The notes: generated by a model from the letters alone, not told the origin. 64,000 nucleotides of DNA from Tipula vernalis (GCA_958295665.1 OY282560.1:307191236-307255235); one strand, 5' to 3'. Numbered from the stretch's first letter, positions 34,440-46,888 are shown. Numbers and translations are program-made.

Positions 34440-37374
34440 TGTCACTTCTAATCGAATTGTGGAGTACATTTGTGACAAACTGCAGGACTGTTCATCAGAG
34501 GACGTTGAATGTAAACTGTTACTATCCAAGGATCGTGTTATCGATAACTCACTAACATTCATCTCATTTAAAATCGGATTGAAGGAAACTTATTACAATA
34601 TGCTCAATAATTCTGAGGCTTGGCCACTTGGGGTAATAATTCGGCCATTTACCAGCTATCCACGTGTGGCAAAAAACCGAACTGGGATAACATTCCCAAC
34701 CACCCAATAACATCTGCGCCTGCCATCACACCATCTCTTAAGCCTCTCAACTGCGGAACAAATCCCCAGCCTTATTCATTCTTAAATATATATTAGCACA
34801 ATTCGAGCGGCATTCGAACTAAATCTAAGTCTCTATATCTGTCAATTTTGGAGGAGAATTACGACGTTATTTGCATCACGGAAACGTGGTTGACTACCCA
34901 TTACAGAACCGAGGAGTATTTTCCACCAACTTATGCAGTTTATCGGAGAGACAGACATCTACAGCAGGACACTTATGCCGCGGGGGGGGGGGGAGGGGGG
35001 GTGTTTATTATAATAGCTGTCTGTAACAAATACTCATCTATGCCGATAACGTTAACCAACTGTGATACTGAAGTTGTTGCTGTGCGCTTACGGTTTTATT
35101 CATACTCGCTAATCATTTGTGTCACATATATACCATGTCGTTCAAGCGTCGCGGTTTATGATATGTTTTTGGACACCGTGAAACTTAATATTACTGCACT
35201 TCTTCAACCTGAGGGACCGCTTATTTATCTTTGGTGATTTTAACTTGCCAGGTATTGTTTTATGAGATGAATGGAGATGATGGAGTATATGGATAACAAT
35301 TTAACTCCCATAAACATGAACGATGATGTGGAAAAGTTCATATCTGAAATATTTTCGTTGGGACTGAAACAATGTATCAATGTGAAGAATTGCAGTAACA
35401 TCGTATTAGACCTAGCCTTTGTGCCAATTGATCATGAGATGACCGTCACAACCTGTGATGATTTAGCTGGATCTTCAAGTATTCATCATTTGCCGCTGAA
35501 TATTTCAGTCTTGTTTGAATACAGTGAATTAATCGAAAAGAATACCAACTCTGTTATCTATAACTTTAAAATGGGTGATTATGTTTCTTTAAGTGCATTT
35601 CTTGATGGGTATAATTGGTCTTCATTTTATAATAGTAATAATATAGACGATATGTTGAACGAATTTTATAAAATTGTTCAAATGGGCATTGAAACATTCA
35701 TTTCTAGATTGGTAGTTTCAGGCGCCAAGAAGGAACCGTGGTATAGTATGGTTTTACGTAAAAACTATACATTTCTTAACCGATTTCTTTACAGTAATTA
35801 TGTTTTGGAGGTGGAATCACAAATTAAATCGAAACCCAATCACTTTTGGCATTTTGTTAACTATAAAAGAAAAACTGATGCTTCCACAATGTATTTGAAA
35901 GACCGATTTTATGATAACATTCTAGATAAGGTTAATTTGTTTGCTGATTTCTTTGAGAGCGTTTATAATCCAGATTCAGGTTCTAATCTCTGCAGCTTGA
36001 ATAATGTCACGAGTAATAAGAAATTTTCAATGTTTCGTTTGGAAATTGATATAATCTTATCGGAATTGTCAAATCTTGACATTAACCATAGTGCCGGCTT
36101 TGATTCGTTACCGCCTTTATTTTTAAAATTGACCGATAACGCAATTGCCGCTCCGGTGTGCTTTCTATTTAATAGAAGTCTAAGAGAGGGATATTTCCCC
36201 ACTCGTTGGAAGCGATCGCTTATTAAACCTATTTTCAAATCCGGGATTCGTGCTAATATTGAGAACTATAGGAGTATTTGTATAATTTCAGTCTTATCCA
36301 AGTTGTTTGAGAAACTAGTTAAAGATCAATTATTCTTTCACGTGAAAACTTTTATTTGTCCTAAACAGCATGGTTTCTTTCCAGGCACATCAACTGTTAC
36401 TAATTTACTCGCCTTTGAAAAGATTGATCATGAATTGCTGTTGAAGAAACTTGATTCCTTGCATTGTAGTTTTCTCCCACTGGACTGGATCAGATCTTAT
36501 CTTGATTCCAGAACTCAGATAGTTAAGATTGGTGGTTTCACATCCAGAGTTATTAATGTCACTTCGGGAGTGCCTCTGTCATTTGGGTCCTATGCTTTTC
36601 ATACTATTCATCAATGACGTAGTGAATTGTTTGAGTTATTCCGACATCCTCATCTATGCGGACGACATTAAAATTTGTAAAACCATTTCATGCACCACTG
36701 ACGCAAGAGACTTCCAATCTGACTTAAATAATTTCAGTATGTGGTGCACAGCTCAGAATTTGACCCTAAACATTTCCAAATGTAAAACAATCCGTTTTAC
36801 CCGTGCAATCACGCCCGCTAATTTTGATTTCTTCCTGGATGGCTGTATTATTGATAATGTTGATACGTTTATGGATCTAGGTATAACATTTACGTCGAAC
36901 TTATCGTTTAATAAGCATATAGATATTTGCATTTCTAAAGCGAATTCCTGGCTTGGGTTTATTCAAAGGTTTTCGAGGGATTTTCAAGATCCTTATTCTA
37001 TTAAAATATTATATATCTCGTTTGTGCGTTCTTTGTTGGAATATGGTGCAGCAATTTGGAATCCGGTTTATGGTAACTGTTCAGCCCGAATAGAAAGTGT
37101 TCAAAAGCGCTTTTTAAGGTTCTCTCTGCGAATGTTGCCCAGAGATGGGAATCTACCCGCTTTTATACTCCCACCGTATCGAGGTAAATGTAAATTAATA
37201 AATATTGAGCCGCTCTTTATCCGCAGAATTGAAATTGGCGCGTTATTGGTTAGAGACTTGTTGGTGTCTAAAATTTACTGTACTGAGATTTTGGTGTTGT
37301 ACGATATATACTTTAATCTATCTAGGGATGCATTTAAGAATTTAATGTCTAATGTTCTTTTAAATTATTGGTAA
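34440..37374 (+). pseudogene. CR1-like LINE: ORF1 end plus endonuclease and reverse transcriptase
   Basis: 34440-34710 is the C-terminal end of ORF1 (NSLTFISFKIGLKETYY, WPLGVIIRPF). ORF2 starts near 34806: ICITETWL, RDRHLQQDT, then a broken GDFNLPG endonuclease motif near 35230. The reverse transcriptase has NHSAGFDSLPP, RSLIKPIFKSG, HGFFPGTSTVTNLLAF, then EKIDHELLLKKL directly: the segment with the motif A Asp is deleted near 36420. Next come SGVP, LGPMLFILFIND and IYADDIKIC (about 36654), then YGAAIWNPVYGNCSARIESV near the end. A G-run (34982-35001) also breaks the frame. The clade is probably CR1/Jockey-like, akin to the minus-strand copies at 11465-14460. Confidence 0.8.
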
Positions 37375-39716
37375 TTTTTCGTGTCTGTTTAATTTTACTT
37401 TTTTTTTTTAATTAAATTCTTAGTATATATTAATGTATTATTGAAATTGTAACCAGATTGTGTATAAGTATAAAGTTGGTAGTCAAAATCCCAGTTAGAC
37501 TCAAAAGCATACCTATGTAGTCATTTTCAGATTCATTACAGACTGAAACGAAAATTTAAATAAATTTGGTATTTTAAAATTTTGTTCCACAATTCATACT
37601 TAAGCCAACAATCAGCAAAAATTCTTACAAAAAATTTGTCAAAATGAACTTGTTAACCATTGTTATGTATGTCAACAAATTAAAACTCGTTAAGATAACG
37701 CAATTGACCCTCATCTTAATAGCAACGAGTACACATATCAGCAATAAAATAAATCGTAAAAATTTCAAACTTCCCGCGCGCAACATCAATATTGAACCCC
37801 CACATACAAAGTACGCGCATCAATGCCATTCAATGCCATTTTGAAACTCTATTCAGCAGGCAACAAAAAAAAAGCAAAACAAACAAAACGCTTGCATTTT
37901 TAATATTACGCTACCATATTTGTGTTTTCATTCATTCTATAAAAAATTTTAGTTTTGTTCAATGCTAATTTAAAATTTTTGCTACGTACTAACGCTAATT
38001 AGAATTCTCCATAATGACTCAAAGTAAATAAATAAAACGTACGTACCTACTACTTACATATAAGTAAGACAAAAAAACAACCTCCATAATTTGTGTTGAA
38101 AGAAAATGTATGGAAATTAGAGAGACGCGCGCACAAGAGGTACACAAGAATTTCACTTTTATCTATCTTTGTATATAAACACACAAGACTACGCAATAGA
38201 TAGTAGGGCTGATAAGAAAAGAAAGAGACATAAAATGGCGGATGTTATATAACGTCTTTGTTGTGAGTTTTTTTTTGTTTTATTTAATTTTTAATGTGTT
38301 TATTGTTTTATGCTGCACGGCGGGGTATAAATAAAAATTAGGTGACAATCCAACATAAATGAACACAGATAAAAAAAAAACTAAATCGAAAACAACAATA
38401 AAAATATTTAGTTTAGAAAAAAAAAAAAATTGTCGGGTACATATTTGGCTTAGAAAAATGAATCATGAACACCTGCATGAATACATGTCGTGTACACACA
38501 TGTACAGTCGGACGGCGATGAATTCTGCTAGCCTAACTATTCAATTTGATGCCTGTATTAGAAGTATAACCCTCTTTACCTTTATAATATGAAACGATAC
38601 CACCGTTAGCCTCTGATTTCGACGGTCTACTTCAACGTTAAATATGGGAATGAAAGTGGTTCGGTATTCTGGGTTTTGCCCATTTACAGAATTAAATGTT
38701 GCAAAAATTTTGCCCAATGCACAATTTAAATTTAGTTGTAGCAGGTATCACATTTCAAGTCTAGCATAGTCTGGCTCTGGCGCAAGGTTGAAAGGATATC
38801 GAAAGTTTCTACATTTCAAATTTTGCTGCCATTCTGTTGGAACAAATATTGAGCAACATTTTGTTTGAGGGTCCTTCATCTTAAAATGTTGAGTTTTACT
38901 TAAACACCTCTAAATTTAATATTTACCAATAATGTAACGACTCTTGGTGAGTGTCGTTTCGGTTTGGGGGAATCCTCGCATAGGTGCAAGCACCGGGGCC
39001 ACAAATATTTGAAGCACTGTACCTTTCCGTACCCAAACGTAGAAGGTATTGAAAAGCGCAAAATACGAGTAACCTTAACCTTGGAAAGGATTGTTTCGAA
39101 AAAGCAAAAAAAATGGAGGCAAACTTAAGTTTGGTTGCGACGACCGGTTGGTCGTTGTGATTTAAGGAGAACAATTTTACAGCTAAGTTTAAGGGCGAAT
39201 TTTCTGTGGTACAAGTGCTATTCATACGTAATAACAGTTTGTGTGGCTGGTATTACCTTGCAATCATTTGGTACCCAGCTGGTATTACGTGAGGTAGGCG
39301 TATTTAGTGTGCAGTGTATAGTGCTGGCGGTATCCACTTTTTAGTGCGCGATTGAGTCGTGCGGTACCCGACGTGATTCCCGGTGATAATCCCGAACACT
39401 GTAGGCATTGGTAGGTGGTAGTCTAAACGGTTATTGGCCGTACACCAGCCGCTGCATCAACCCCGACCAGTACTGAGCAAGCTCGACGCGAGAAAAAAAA
39501 TGAAACAAAAAGAAAACAACGTACCAGTAAACACAGTATTAGCGATGATATGAAAATCGCACCCAACCATAACCCAACCTACAACCCAATTTTAGGAAAA
39601 TAAAAAACAAACAACTAATCTATACCATCCATGCCATTGAGCACTCCCATAAAAAAAGTTGTATTGTGTAATTAATTGTCCCTTCTATGGTAAATAAAGT
39701 AACTGGATAACCAGGC
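37375..39716. other. Noncoding
   Basis: Mostly AT-rich with A-runs. 39130-39480 is distinctly richer in GC but has no recognised frame; it could be a decayed retroelement 5' region. The 77-codon frame at 38359 starts in A-rich repeats and is unlikely to be real. Confidence 0.5.
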
Positions 39717-40235
39717 GGGCTATTTGTGAATTCGATTCGAACAAATTCGACTTTTCGAATTATAATATTCGTATTTGATTTAAATAAGAAACGGATGAAT
39801 CTCATTCAATTCAAATAAGAATCCAATTCTTCGAAGACTTGAATACGTTCGAATCGAATTCACAAATAGCTCCTCTGACCACCGAAAAAACAAAATAATT
39901 AAGACATTATATAACATTAGTAAGTCCGATTTTATATGTCGAAAGGCCGAATGTCGAAACGCCGAAAGGGTCAAAAGGCCGAATATCGAAAAGTCGAATT
40001 TCGAAAGGCCGAATAGGTCGAAAGGCCGAAAGGGTCGAAAGATCGAATATCGAAAAGCCGAATTTTGAAAGGCCGAACGGTTAAATGCCGAATGTGTAAA
40101 GGCCGTTTGTATCGAAAAGGCCGAATGTTAAAAGGCCCGTGTGTGTCGAAATTGATTTTAATTTTTCTTCTTTTTATGAAAATTTTCAAAATTTTCGAAT
40201 ACGTTCGAATCTAATTCACAAATAGCTCCTCTGGC
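39717..40235. repeat. Inverted-repeat arms around a GGCCGAA minisatellite
   Basis: GCTATTTGTGAATTCGATTC (about 39719) is inverted at 39849-39873, making a MITE-like unit of about 155 bp. From 39938 to 40150 a TCGAAAGGCCGAATR-type minisatellite follows. Immediately after it the right arm and its flank (TTCACAAATAGCTCCTCTGG ... GTAAGTCCGATTTT) appear again at 40213-40268. The minisatellite is thus bracketed by a direct duplication of the arm. Confidence 0.7.
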
Positions 40236-40774
40236 CAACGAAAAAACAAAATAGTAAGTCCGATTTTAGGCGATTAAGGTAGCGTGGACTCACAAAGCGC
40301 TTTGAGGAGGATTACTGCGTCATGTAAGTTAACCAAATTTTGTTTATATTTTATTTTTTTGTTTGCTTACTGGTTACAACATTTGTAAAATTTTCGACCA
40401 TTTCCGTTCATGTCAATGCGATCTCAATTGAATAGTGAACAGTGTTAGAGTATCAGTGGTAAATTTAAATTTTTCAGTGCACCATGTGTTTTGTTATATT
40501 TCGGTTGGTTGGTGGTTTACTTTTACTTTTATATCCGTGTCATCGAGGTGAGAGAATGAATTAAATCCTTGAATTTTAGGTGAGAATTGCTGAACATCGG
40601 TGAGAGTTGAGGTCATCCTGGAACTGAAAAGGAGAAGCTGGACCGTGGTGGGTTTTCTGTGGTATTTTTTTTGTATTTGGATGTCAATGACATGCAAGTG
40701 TAATGATTACACCTTTTCCAATTGTAATTCAGAAAGCATCAATTGTAATTCAGATTAGTCAGTTTTAAGATAAT

Positions 40775-41000
40775 TGCGTTATTTGCCGCATTCCAATGAC
40801 AAGAAATAAAGTTATAAGACTGCTACCATGTAGACATCTACTGCACACAAAATGTCAACAAGATATGAACAATGCCACTTGTCCTATTTGCAGAGCTGTT
40901 GTCACTGGAACTGAAACCACAGTAAGAAAAAAGTACAAAAAAAATACTAATCCAGATCGCGAAAGAATCGTAAATATTGTGCCAATAAAGGTGAGGACTG
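40775..41000 (+). CDS. RING-H2 zinc finger encoded in the transposon
   Basis: From 40775 the frame reads CVICRIPMTRNKVIRLLPCR, then HLLHTKC and CPICRA. The spacing is C-x2-C-x14-C-x1-H-x2-H-x2-C-x8-C-x2-C, a complete RING-H2 signature, as in E3 ubiquitin ligases. Downstream comes a basic linker and NPDRERIVNIV, which looks like the first helix of the transposase DNA-binding domain. The frame then slips (about 40980-40990) into the transposase frame, so the two domains were probably one protein. A TAA precedes the first Cys by two codons, so the original start is lost or a spliced exon is missing. Confidence 0.7.
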
Positions 41001-41001
41001 A

Positions 41002-41781
41002 GTGTCTTTAGCTGCGACGTTGGACATCAAGTACAAGACTGCGTTTCATTGGATCCGATCAGGGCGTGACAAAATGTTACCCAGAGGAGGCATAAAACCT
41101 AAAAATTTAAATGAGGAACAAATTGATTTGCTAGTTTCATGTGTAGAAGAGGATTGCAGCTACAGACTGCAGCAATTACAACAAAAAATACTAACCAATT
41201 TCAACACATCGATATCTGCGTCAACTGTAGGTAATTACCTAGAAGGTATACTCTTCACTATGAAGAAAGTTCATAATGAACCTTGCACTATGAACTCCGA
41301 AATAAATAAAGGAAAAAGAGCAAAATATGTGCAACGTTTGAATAACTACGTACAACAAGGGAAACAGATTGTTTGGATAGATGAAACCAATTTCAATTTG
41401 TTTTGCCGCCGGACAAGAGGCCGTGCGGTAGCTGGTACCAGAGCAGTTCAACTCCTTCCGGCAGCACGAGGCAATAACGTCCATCCAATAGGAGCAATCT
41501 CTACTGCAGGAGTTGTGTCAATGGAGCGGAGAAGAGGTTCATTTACAGCGCATCTAGCAAATGCATGGGTGGTAAGACTGTAAAGGCTTACGCTAAAAAT
41601 AATATTAGAATACCCAGCGTTACAGGTCCTGGTGTTTATGGAACAAAGACTAATCTACTTGGAGGAGATAATAGATCAGGCAAAGAACACCGTAGCAGGA
41701 GGTGATTGTGCTCGTACCGTACAACATAATTCAATCCATCAAGCTACCGCTTTAGCAATGAACGACATGCCTGTTGGTACC
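41002..41781 (+). pseudogene. Tc1/mariner-superfamily (IS630-like) transposase, internally deleted
   Basis: SLAATLDIKYKTAFHWIRSG is a helix-turn-helix segment preceded by GED and a TGA where TGG (Trp) would fit (about 41000). It is followed by a second helical DNA-binding stretch and IVWIDETNFNLFCRRTRGRA, the first catalytic Asp block. RRRGSFTAHLANAW ends the readable part near 41575. The next bases (VKAYAKNN-like, then EQRLIYLEEIIDQAKN and MNDMPVGT to the TAA at about 41781) belong to the C terminus, so the part with the second Asp and last catalytic residue is deleted. This copy cannot be autonomous. Confidence 0.8.
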
Positions 41782-42640
41782 TAAAGCAGAAGTTCATTCA
41801 TTATTTCGATTATTTGTTTTATTTATTTGATATTTCTGTTTTGTGTTTGTGTTATTGTTTCTTTATTAAAAAATATTGTTTGTGTTATGTTAAAAAGATC
41901 AAATTGTTAATTATAATTCAGAAATATGCAATATTCATCTCATTGATGCAATAAATTGACCAAATAAATATAACTATATAAAAACTAACATATAACAACT
42001 ATCAATACTCTCCATCACTTCTCAAACTTAGCAAAAATTAAAATGTCAGAACTAAATAAAACTCCATAACTTAAAATACTAATAACTGCTATTACATCAT
42101 AAAACACTTCATTAACTTCTGTATAAAAATCATTCAATATAAACTCTTGGGGATGTATCCCCTACCATACCGTTTCCGCCAACCTAACCTTTCTTTCCAT
42201 ACATAAAATTCCTGTTGCAGAAATTGCTGCAATTGGATGAATGTTGAAATTTTCGAATTACAATTGATACTTTCTGACTTATAATTTACACTTTCTGAAT
42301 TACAATTGGAAAAGGTGTAGTAGTAGGGTATTGACATTCAACGGCAGTTCAGTATGTTTGTTCCCCACTCCGGGCCGTACATACTAGTTTGGTCCGTCAG
42401 CCGGCGGTTAGAAGTGACTCTGCATTCAGCCGCGTCATCCAGAGCAGATGGCGGTGTGTGCTATACGTTAGTGAAGGGAGCCACGCTTGGGGAATGGGTA
42501 TTCCCTCAGAGGAGTCCGCGATACCATCATATATACGGCATCAGGAGGAAGGTTGAAGGCTCATCCTGGTGATTTCCCGGCGACAGTTGGGTCTAAGAGC
42601 CTTATCTCTCGGGAAGCTAGCGTCCTGAGAGATGGACACC

Positions 42641-43810
42641 GTTCTCTTGCTTCAATCGTTTTCCTCTTGCCTATCCCGGTCCACTCTCCGGTTATGTATG
42701 TTTGGCCCCAGGTTCTAATTCTATTCAAGCATTGGTCAAGTCTGACCCTATTTGTCCCCCAGAACCAACACTGAAGCCTAGTCGCGTACTACGACCGCGT
42801 CAGACCGGCTGGAGGTTACTGACAACACTTCGTTCTTGTCCCCCTTTCTTGTATATAGCGAAAATTTGAATAACTAAAAATGAATAAATTTTCGATTTTC
42901 CAAAAGACTTATTAATAAAAAATTTTCCTCCTTTTCCATAATATATCCTCTTTTCCGGAATAAGTATTTTCCCCCTTTTAAGAATATTAATAAACATGTT
43001 TTTAAAATTTATTTTAGCATAGATTCAAACTAGTTTTCAGCCAAGACAAATGAGTGATGAATTGGGCATCACTTCCAAAAATCTATTTGTTTGGCTTTGT
43101 TTATTAGTATTGAATGACAACTTGCGCAGAAAAAGACGATTTTGAAGCAGTTGTCCAGCATATCGGTTTATCGTGTTGCATAATCCTTGAAGTTAAATTT
43201 TAAGTAAGGAATTTGAAACTGTCTAGAAGGTAGGGCGACCAGACGTTATATTTTCAATTTTATTTTTAACTGTAACAAGGTTGACCAGATGTTTCGAGTT
43301 TTATACATATCAGTGCTGACATGTTGTGGCCATTGTTTGATTTTCGATAGGATAACGGTATTATTGTACTGCATCGGCTCGAGGACTCTATTTTTATATT
43401 TGCGATCGTCTTTATGTCGCCCAGTTTTCCTCCCGCTAGAGGGCTGAGGAAGTTGTCTGCAATTTAATCCATCAGACACTGGTGAAACAATTTGTGGGGG
43501 ATTCTTTCTGTTTTTGTGATAGGCGGAGAGTTAGGTAGCGTATAGGTAGTTGCGGGTATGTTGTGGCAAATTATATATTTATTTGTTTCAGAAATTTAAA
43601 TTTAAAATAATTTTTGAGTTCGAATAAATATTAGAATTGGTACTATTAATATTCATTACACTTTACGAGGCAGAAAACGATACCAAGATAATGGATTTTA
43701 TTATTTTACAATAAAGGGAACGAACTTATAGAAAGAGCAAAGGAAGCGAAGAATGATTTAATCAGAAGCAATTCAGCTCGGACTTCATACTTTAGGAAAT
43801 AATTATTGAA
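42641..43810. other. Noncoding
   Basis: Sequence between the two dispersed-repeat copies. Short frames (42354-42774) fall in the repeat and are not recognised. Confidence 0.5.
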
Positions 43811-44530
43811 AGTTAACCAAATTTTTTTTATATTTAATTTTTTAGTTTGTTTACTGGTTACAACGTTTGTAAAATTTTCGTGATAAGTACGTCACGGTTG
43901 CCTCATTATTGTTTCAAATATTTTAAATTGTTGAATCAGTATTTGTTTGTCGAGTGCATTAAATAGTTACTTACAGCCTCCGAAATCGATGCGGATTTGA
44001 TAAAGTCAGTCTCTAAGTTGACCATTTCCGTTCATGTCAATGCGGTCTCAAGTGAATAGTGAACAAACAGTGTTAGAGTAACAGTGGTAAATTTAAATTT
44101 TTCAGTGCACCGTGTCTTTTGTTATATTTCGGTTGGTTGGCAGTTTACTTTTACTCATTAAATCCTTGAATTTTAGGAGAGTTGCTGAACATGAGTGAGG
44201 GTTGAGGTCATCCCGGAACTGAAGGGGAGGATCTGGACCGTTGTGGTTCTGTGTAGTAGTAGGGTATTAACACTCAACGACAGTTTAGTATTTTCGTTCC
44301 CCGCTCCGGGCCGTACATACTAGTTTGGTCTGTCAGCCGGCGGTTAGAAGTGATTCTGCGTTCAGCAGAGCAGATGGCGGCGTGTGCTGAACGTTAATAA
44401 AGGGCGCCACCGGTACCATCATATATACGGCATCAGGAGGAGGGTTAAAGGTCCCTCCTGGTGATTTCCCGGCGACTCAACTGAATAAGAGCCTTATTTC
44501 TCGGGAAGCTAGCGTCCTGAGAGGTGGGTG
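43811..44530 (+). repeat. Dispersed repeat copy 2, without the transposon
   Basis: Matches 40328-40665 and 42318-42640. It contains about 137 bases near 43881-44017 that copy 1 lacks. At the transposon insertion point it reads TCTGTGTAGTAGTAGGGTAT, i.e. an empty TA site. Confidence 0.75.
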
Positions 44531-46465
44531 GTATAATTCGGAAAGGCCGACGCGTCAGTAACCCTGGTTTGATTTGGATTTACGATTCGTTTGGAAATGT
44601 ATTAACAATTTGTGGACCTTAATCATTGTTTAAAGTGAGTTGTATAGAAGGTTGTCGGAGAGAATTTATTGTATTCTGTGTGTGTTGTTAAAGCAAAAAT
44701 GTCTGGTCAACATTTATTTGATGAGGTAGTATGATCTTCTTATTTCAATATCGATGTTTTACTAGCGTATTTTTAGTAATAGGATCGAAGTTCGTTTGGC
44801 GTCAAAGAACCTCCCTAATATCTACTGTTGCATACCCGATTAAAAAGCGTGCAAGCCGCCAAATAAATCGGCTAAAGATCTGGAAAAAAATACTGTTTGA
44901 TGCGGATGGTGTACTTGTAGTGTTATCAGGAGAATAAGAACCACCTAGATAAGATTTTTCAACAAGATGGTCTTACTGCATGAAAAGTTCCCTGAACGCA
45001 TAATTTCACAAAACGGTGACATTAATCGGCCACCTATATCGTATGATTTGACATTTCACTCGTCTAAGCCATTTATGCCAAAATCTTATCGAACATTGGA
45101 CCAAACGAATGCACGCAACTTGAAATCAAATAAATATTTTCAGAGGATCCTGTGTTATGGTGAACAATTTCGGTTGTTAAACATTTTCGTTCGTAAATAT
45201 TTTCGTGTGCGAGCAGCATAAGGCGCCTGTTGTAATTAAATTTAGAACCTTCGAAATTGGTACAACTACTTCCCGGTTTAAAACAATTTTTATAATCGAA
45301 ATAAAATCACATTTCAGAAATTCAATACTTATTTCAACTGGCAGTTTTGTGAAGTTCCGCTAACTTTAAAATTTTCAGCTAGTCTTCAAAACGAATTTTA
45401 ATTCTACGAAAACTACAGTTTATCTAAATGAAAGACGAGAACATTAAAATAAAAGATTATGGACATTTTGATGTACAATCTTACGCCTACCAGCTAGCAA
45501 CGTCTCAAAAATCAGCGAGATTTTGGCCGAATTTGGTCCACGTGCTTTGTTTTTAGTTAAATGTCAGTAAACGACAGACGCATTTTAATGGGACAAAAAT
45601 TGTTACACCCAGATTGGTGCGGCCTTTATAAAAATATTTTTATTTGTGAAAATTCCCAATGTTAAAATGGAGAAATTTTTCTCATTGTAGGGTCTCCTTA
45701 TATTATGTTATATCTCGATAATGGCAGTTAATGGGACAAAAACGGTTGCACGATTCTCAATGAGCCCCTTTACCAAAAATGTTTGTCACCCTTTAAGAAG
45801 ACGCCACCCTTTATACATATACTATTTCTATTTTTAAGCTTTTTACAAAACTTGGTCAACTTTGAACTTTCCTATACCCTTAGGACCACTTGGACAACAA
45901 AAAACTTAATGTAACTTTTTTGGAAAAATGTTCTACTCTTTCTTTTGGACATACCCATTTTTTCAATATTTATTAGTACAAAGTACTTAAATTACTTTAG
46001 GCCACGGTGAAAACTTTAACAAGCGAGGTAAATCTAGTTTTGTAGTTTCTAAGCTTGTACTAATTGAACGTTTAATTTAGAACCTTATGGTGCATCTCTA
46101 CTATGTAACAACGGCATGTTAATGCTAAAAACATTTGTTGAATAATATTGCACTAATGCCCTCTCAAAAATTTGTACAACTTCAAAGTAACATTTACTGA
46201 ATAATTATCGATTTCATTTGCTCCACTGCCGGTTTTTCTAAAATTTAATTATAAACAATTCTTAAGTAAAGTTAGACTCAATATGTCAAGTAAAGAGGAA
46301 GTAATTATTGCGGCAGCATCTTACATTACTTTAGCAGAGGAAACGACGAACCGAAGATTCTGGATGCTTGCTTATTTACCAGCTATAGAACAATTATTTG
46401 CTGTATATATTAACTAAACTCGTGATCTTGAAAAATGATAACCGAAGATTTTGAATATCTAATAA
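44531..46465. other. Mostly noncoding; two weak coding hints
   Basis: At about 44881-44920 a plus frame reads KKILFDADGVLVV, resembling motif I (DxDGV) of HAD-type phosphatases, but it ends after a few codons. At 46282-46416 a 44-codon frame (MSSKEEVIIAAASYITLAEE onward, TTNRRFW) is loosely like the start of a Harbinger-type protein. Neither has supporting context. The rest is AT-rich. Confidence 0.35.
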
Positions 46466-46888
46466 ATTTGTAAGCAGATCGACGAATTCCTCATGAAACA
46501 AAGACGTATTTCTCTATTATAGCAAATAGCACAAATCCCATATAGTGACTATATAGGTTGTAAAGGGTATACATTGCGGAATTCAAATCAATCAATGCCA
46601 TTTTGATATGAACCATAGGGCTCCTGCAAAATTTTTTTGAAAATTAACCAATCGAAGAAGGCATCACATGGAACAAGGATGTTGTTCTCTACAAAATAGC
46701 ACTAATCACAGACATTGGCTCTTATAGTGACTATATAGGTTGTCAACGGTATGTATTGAGGAATTCAAATCACTGAGGGCGATTGTGATATGAACTGTAG
46801 GATCTCGCAAATTTTTTTTTTTGAAAATTAACAAATCGACGAATTTTGCATGGAACAAGGACGTGGTTCTGTATTATAGCAAATACAC
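46466..46888. repeat. Tandem repeat with 182-bp period, about 2.3 copies
   Basis: TATAGTGACTATATAGGTTG occurs at 46541 and 46723, 182 bp apart, with surrounding similarity (GAATTCAAATCA, GAAAATTAAC, CATGGAACAAGGA). A third partial unit begins near 46826. The unit length is in the range of satellite monomers. Confidence 0.75.

Larger units (their letters stand above)
40710..42317 (+). mobile_element. TA-flanked DNA transposon with RING-H2 and Tc1/mariner-type transposase
   Basis: The 27-bp terminal inverted repeats are perfect (40710-40736 and 42291-42317; outermost bases CACCTTTTCCAATTGTAATT) and flanked by TA on both sides (40708-40709, 42318-42319), the target choice of Tc1/mariner elements. 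The submotif AATTGTAATTC recurs inside both ends. The interior encodes a RING-H2 finger and a transposase in the same orientation. The related uninterrupted repeat at 43811-44530 marks the insertion site. This copy has an internal deletion in the transposase. Confidence 0.9.
40328..42640 (+). repeat. Dispersed repeat copy 1, interrupted by a DNA transposon
   Basis: Its left part (40328-40665) and right part (42318-42640) match 43811-44260 and 44255-44530 in order. The right part has unusual GC-rich blocks (CCGGGCCGTACATACTAGTT; CCCGGCGAC). Between them sit about 40 unmatched bases and the transposon 40710-42317. I cannot say what the repeat itself is; no coding potential is seen. Confidence 0.7.

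Noticed and set aside
38359..38592. 77-codon frame rich in Lys
   Set aside because: It is built on A-runs and has no conserved motif.
39971..40189. Minus-strand frame with repeated FDIRSFD-like units
   Set aside because: It is the translation of the GGCCGAA minisatellite.
42134..42337. Minus-strand frame in the right end of the RING transposon
   Set aside because: Part of it is encoded by the inverted repeat itself; the remainder is interesting (YVWKERLGWRKRYGRG) but unsupported.
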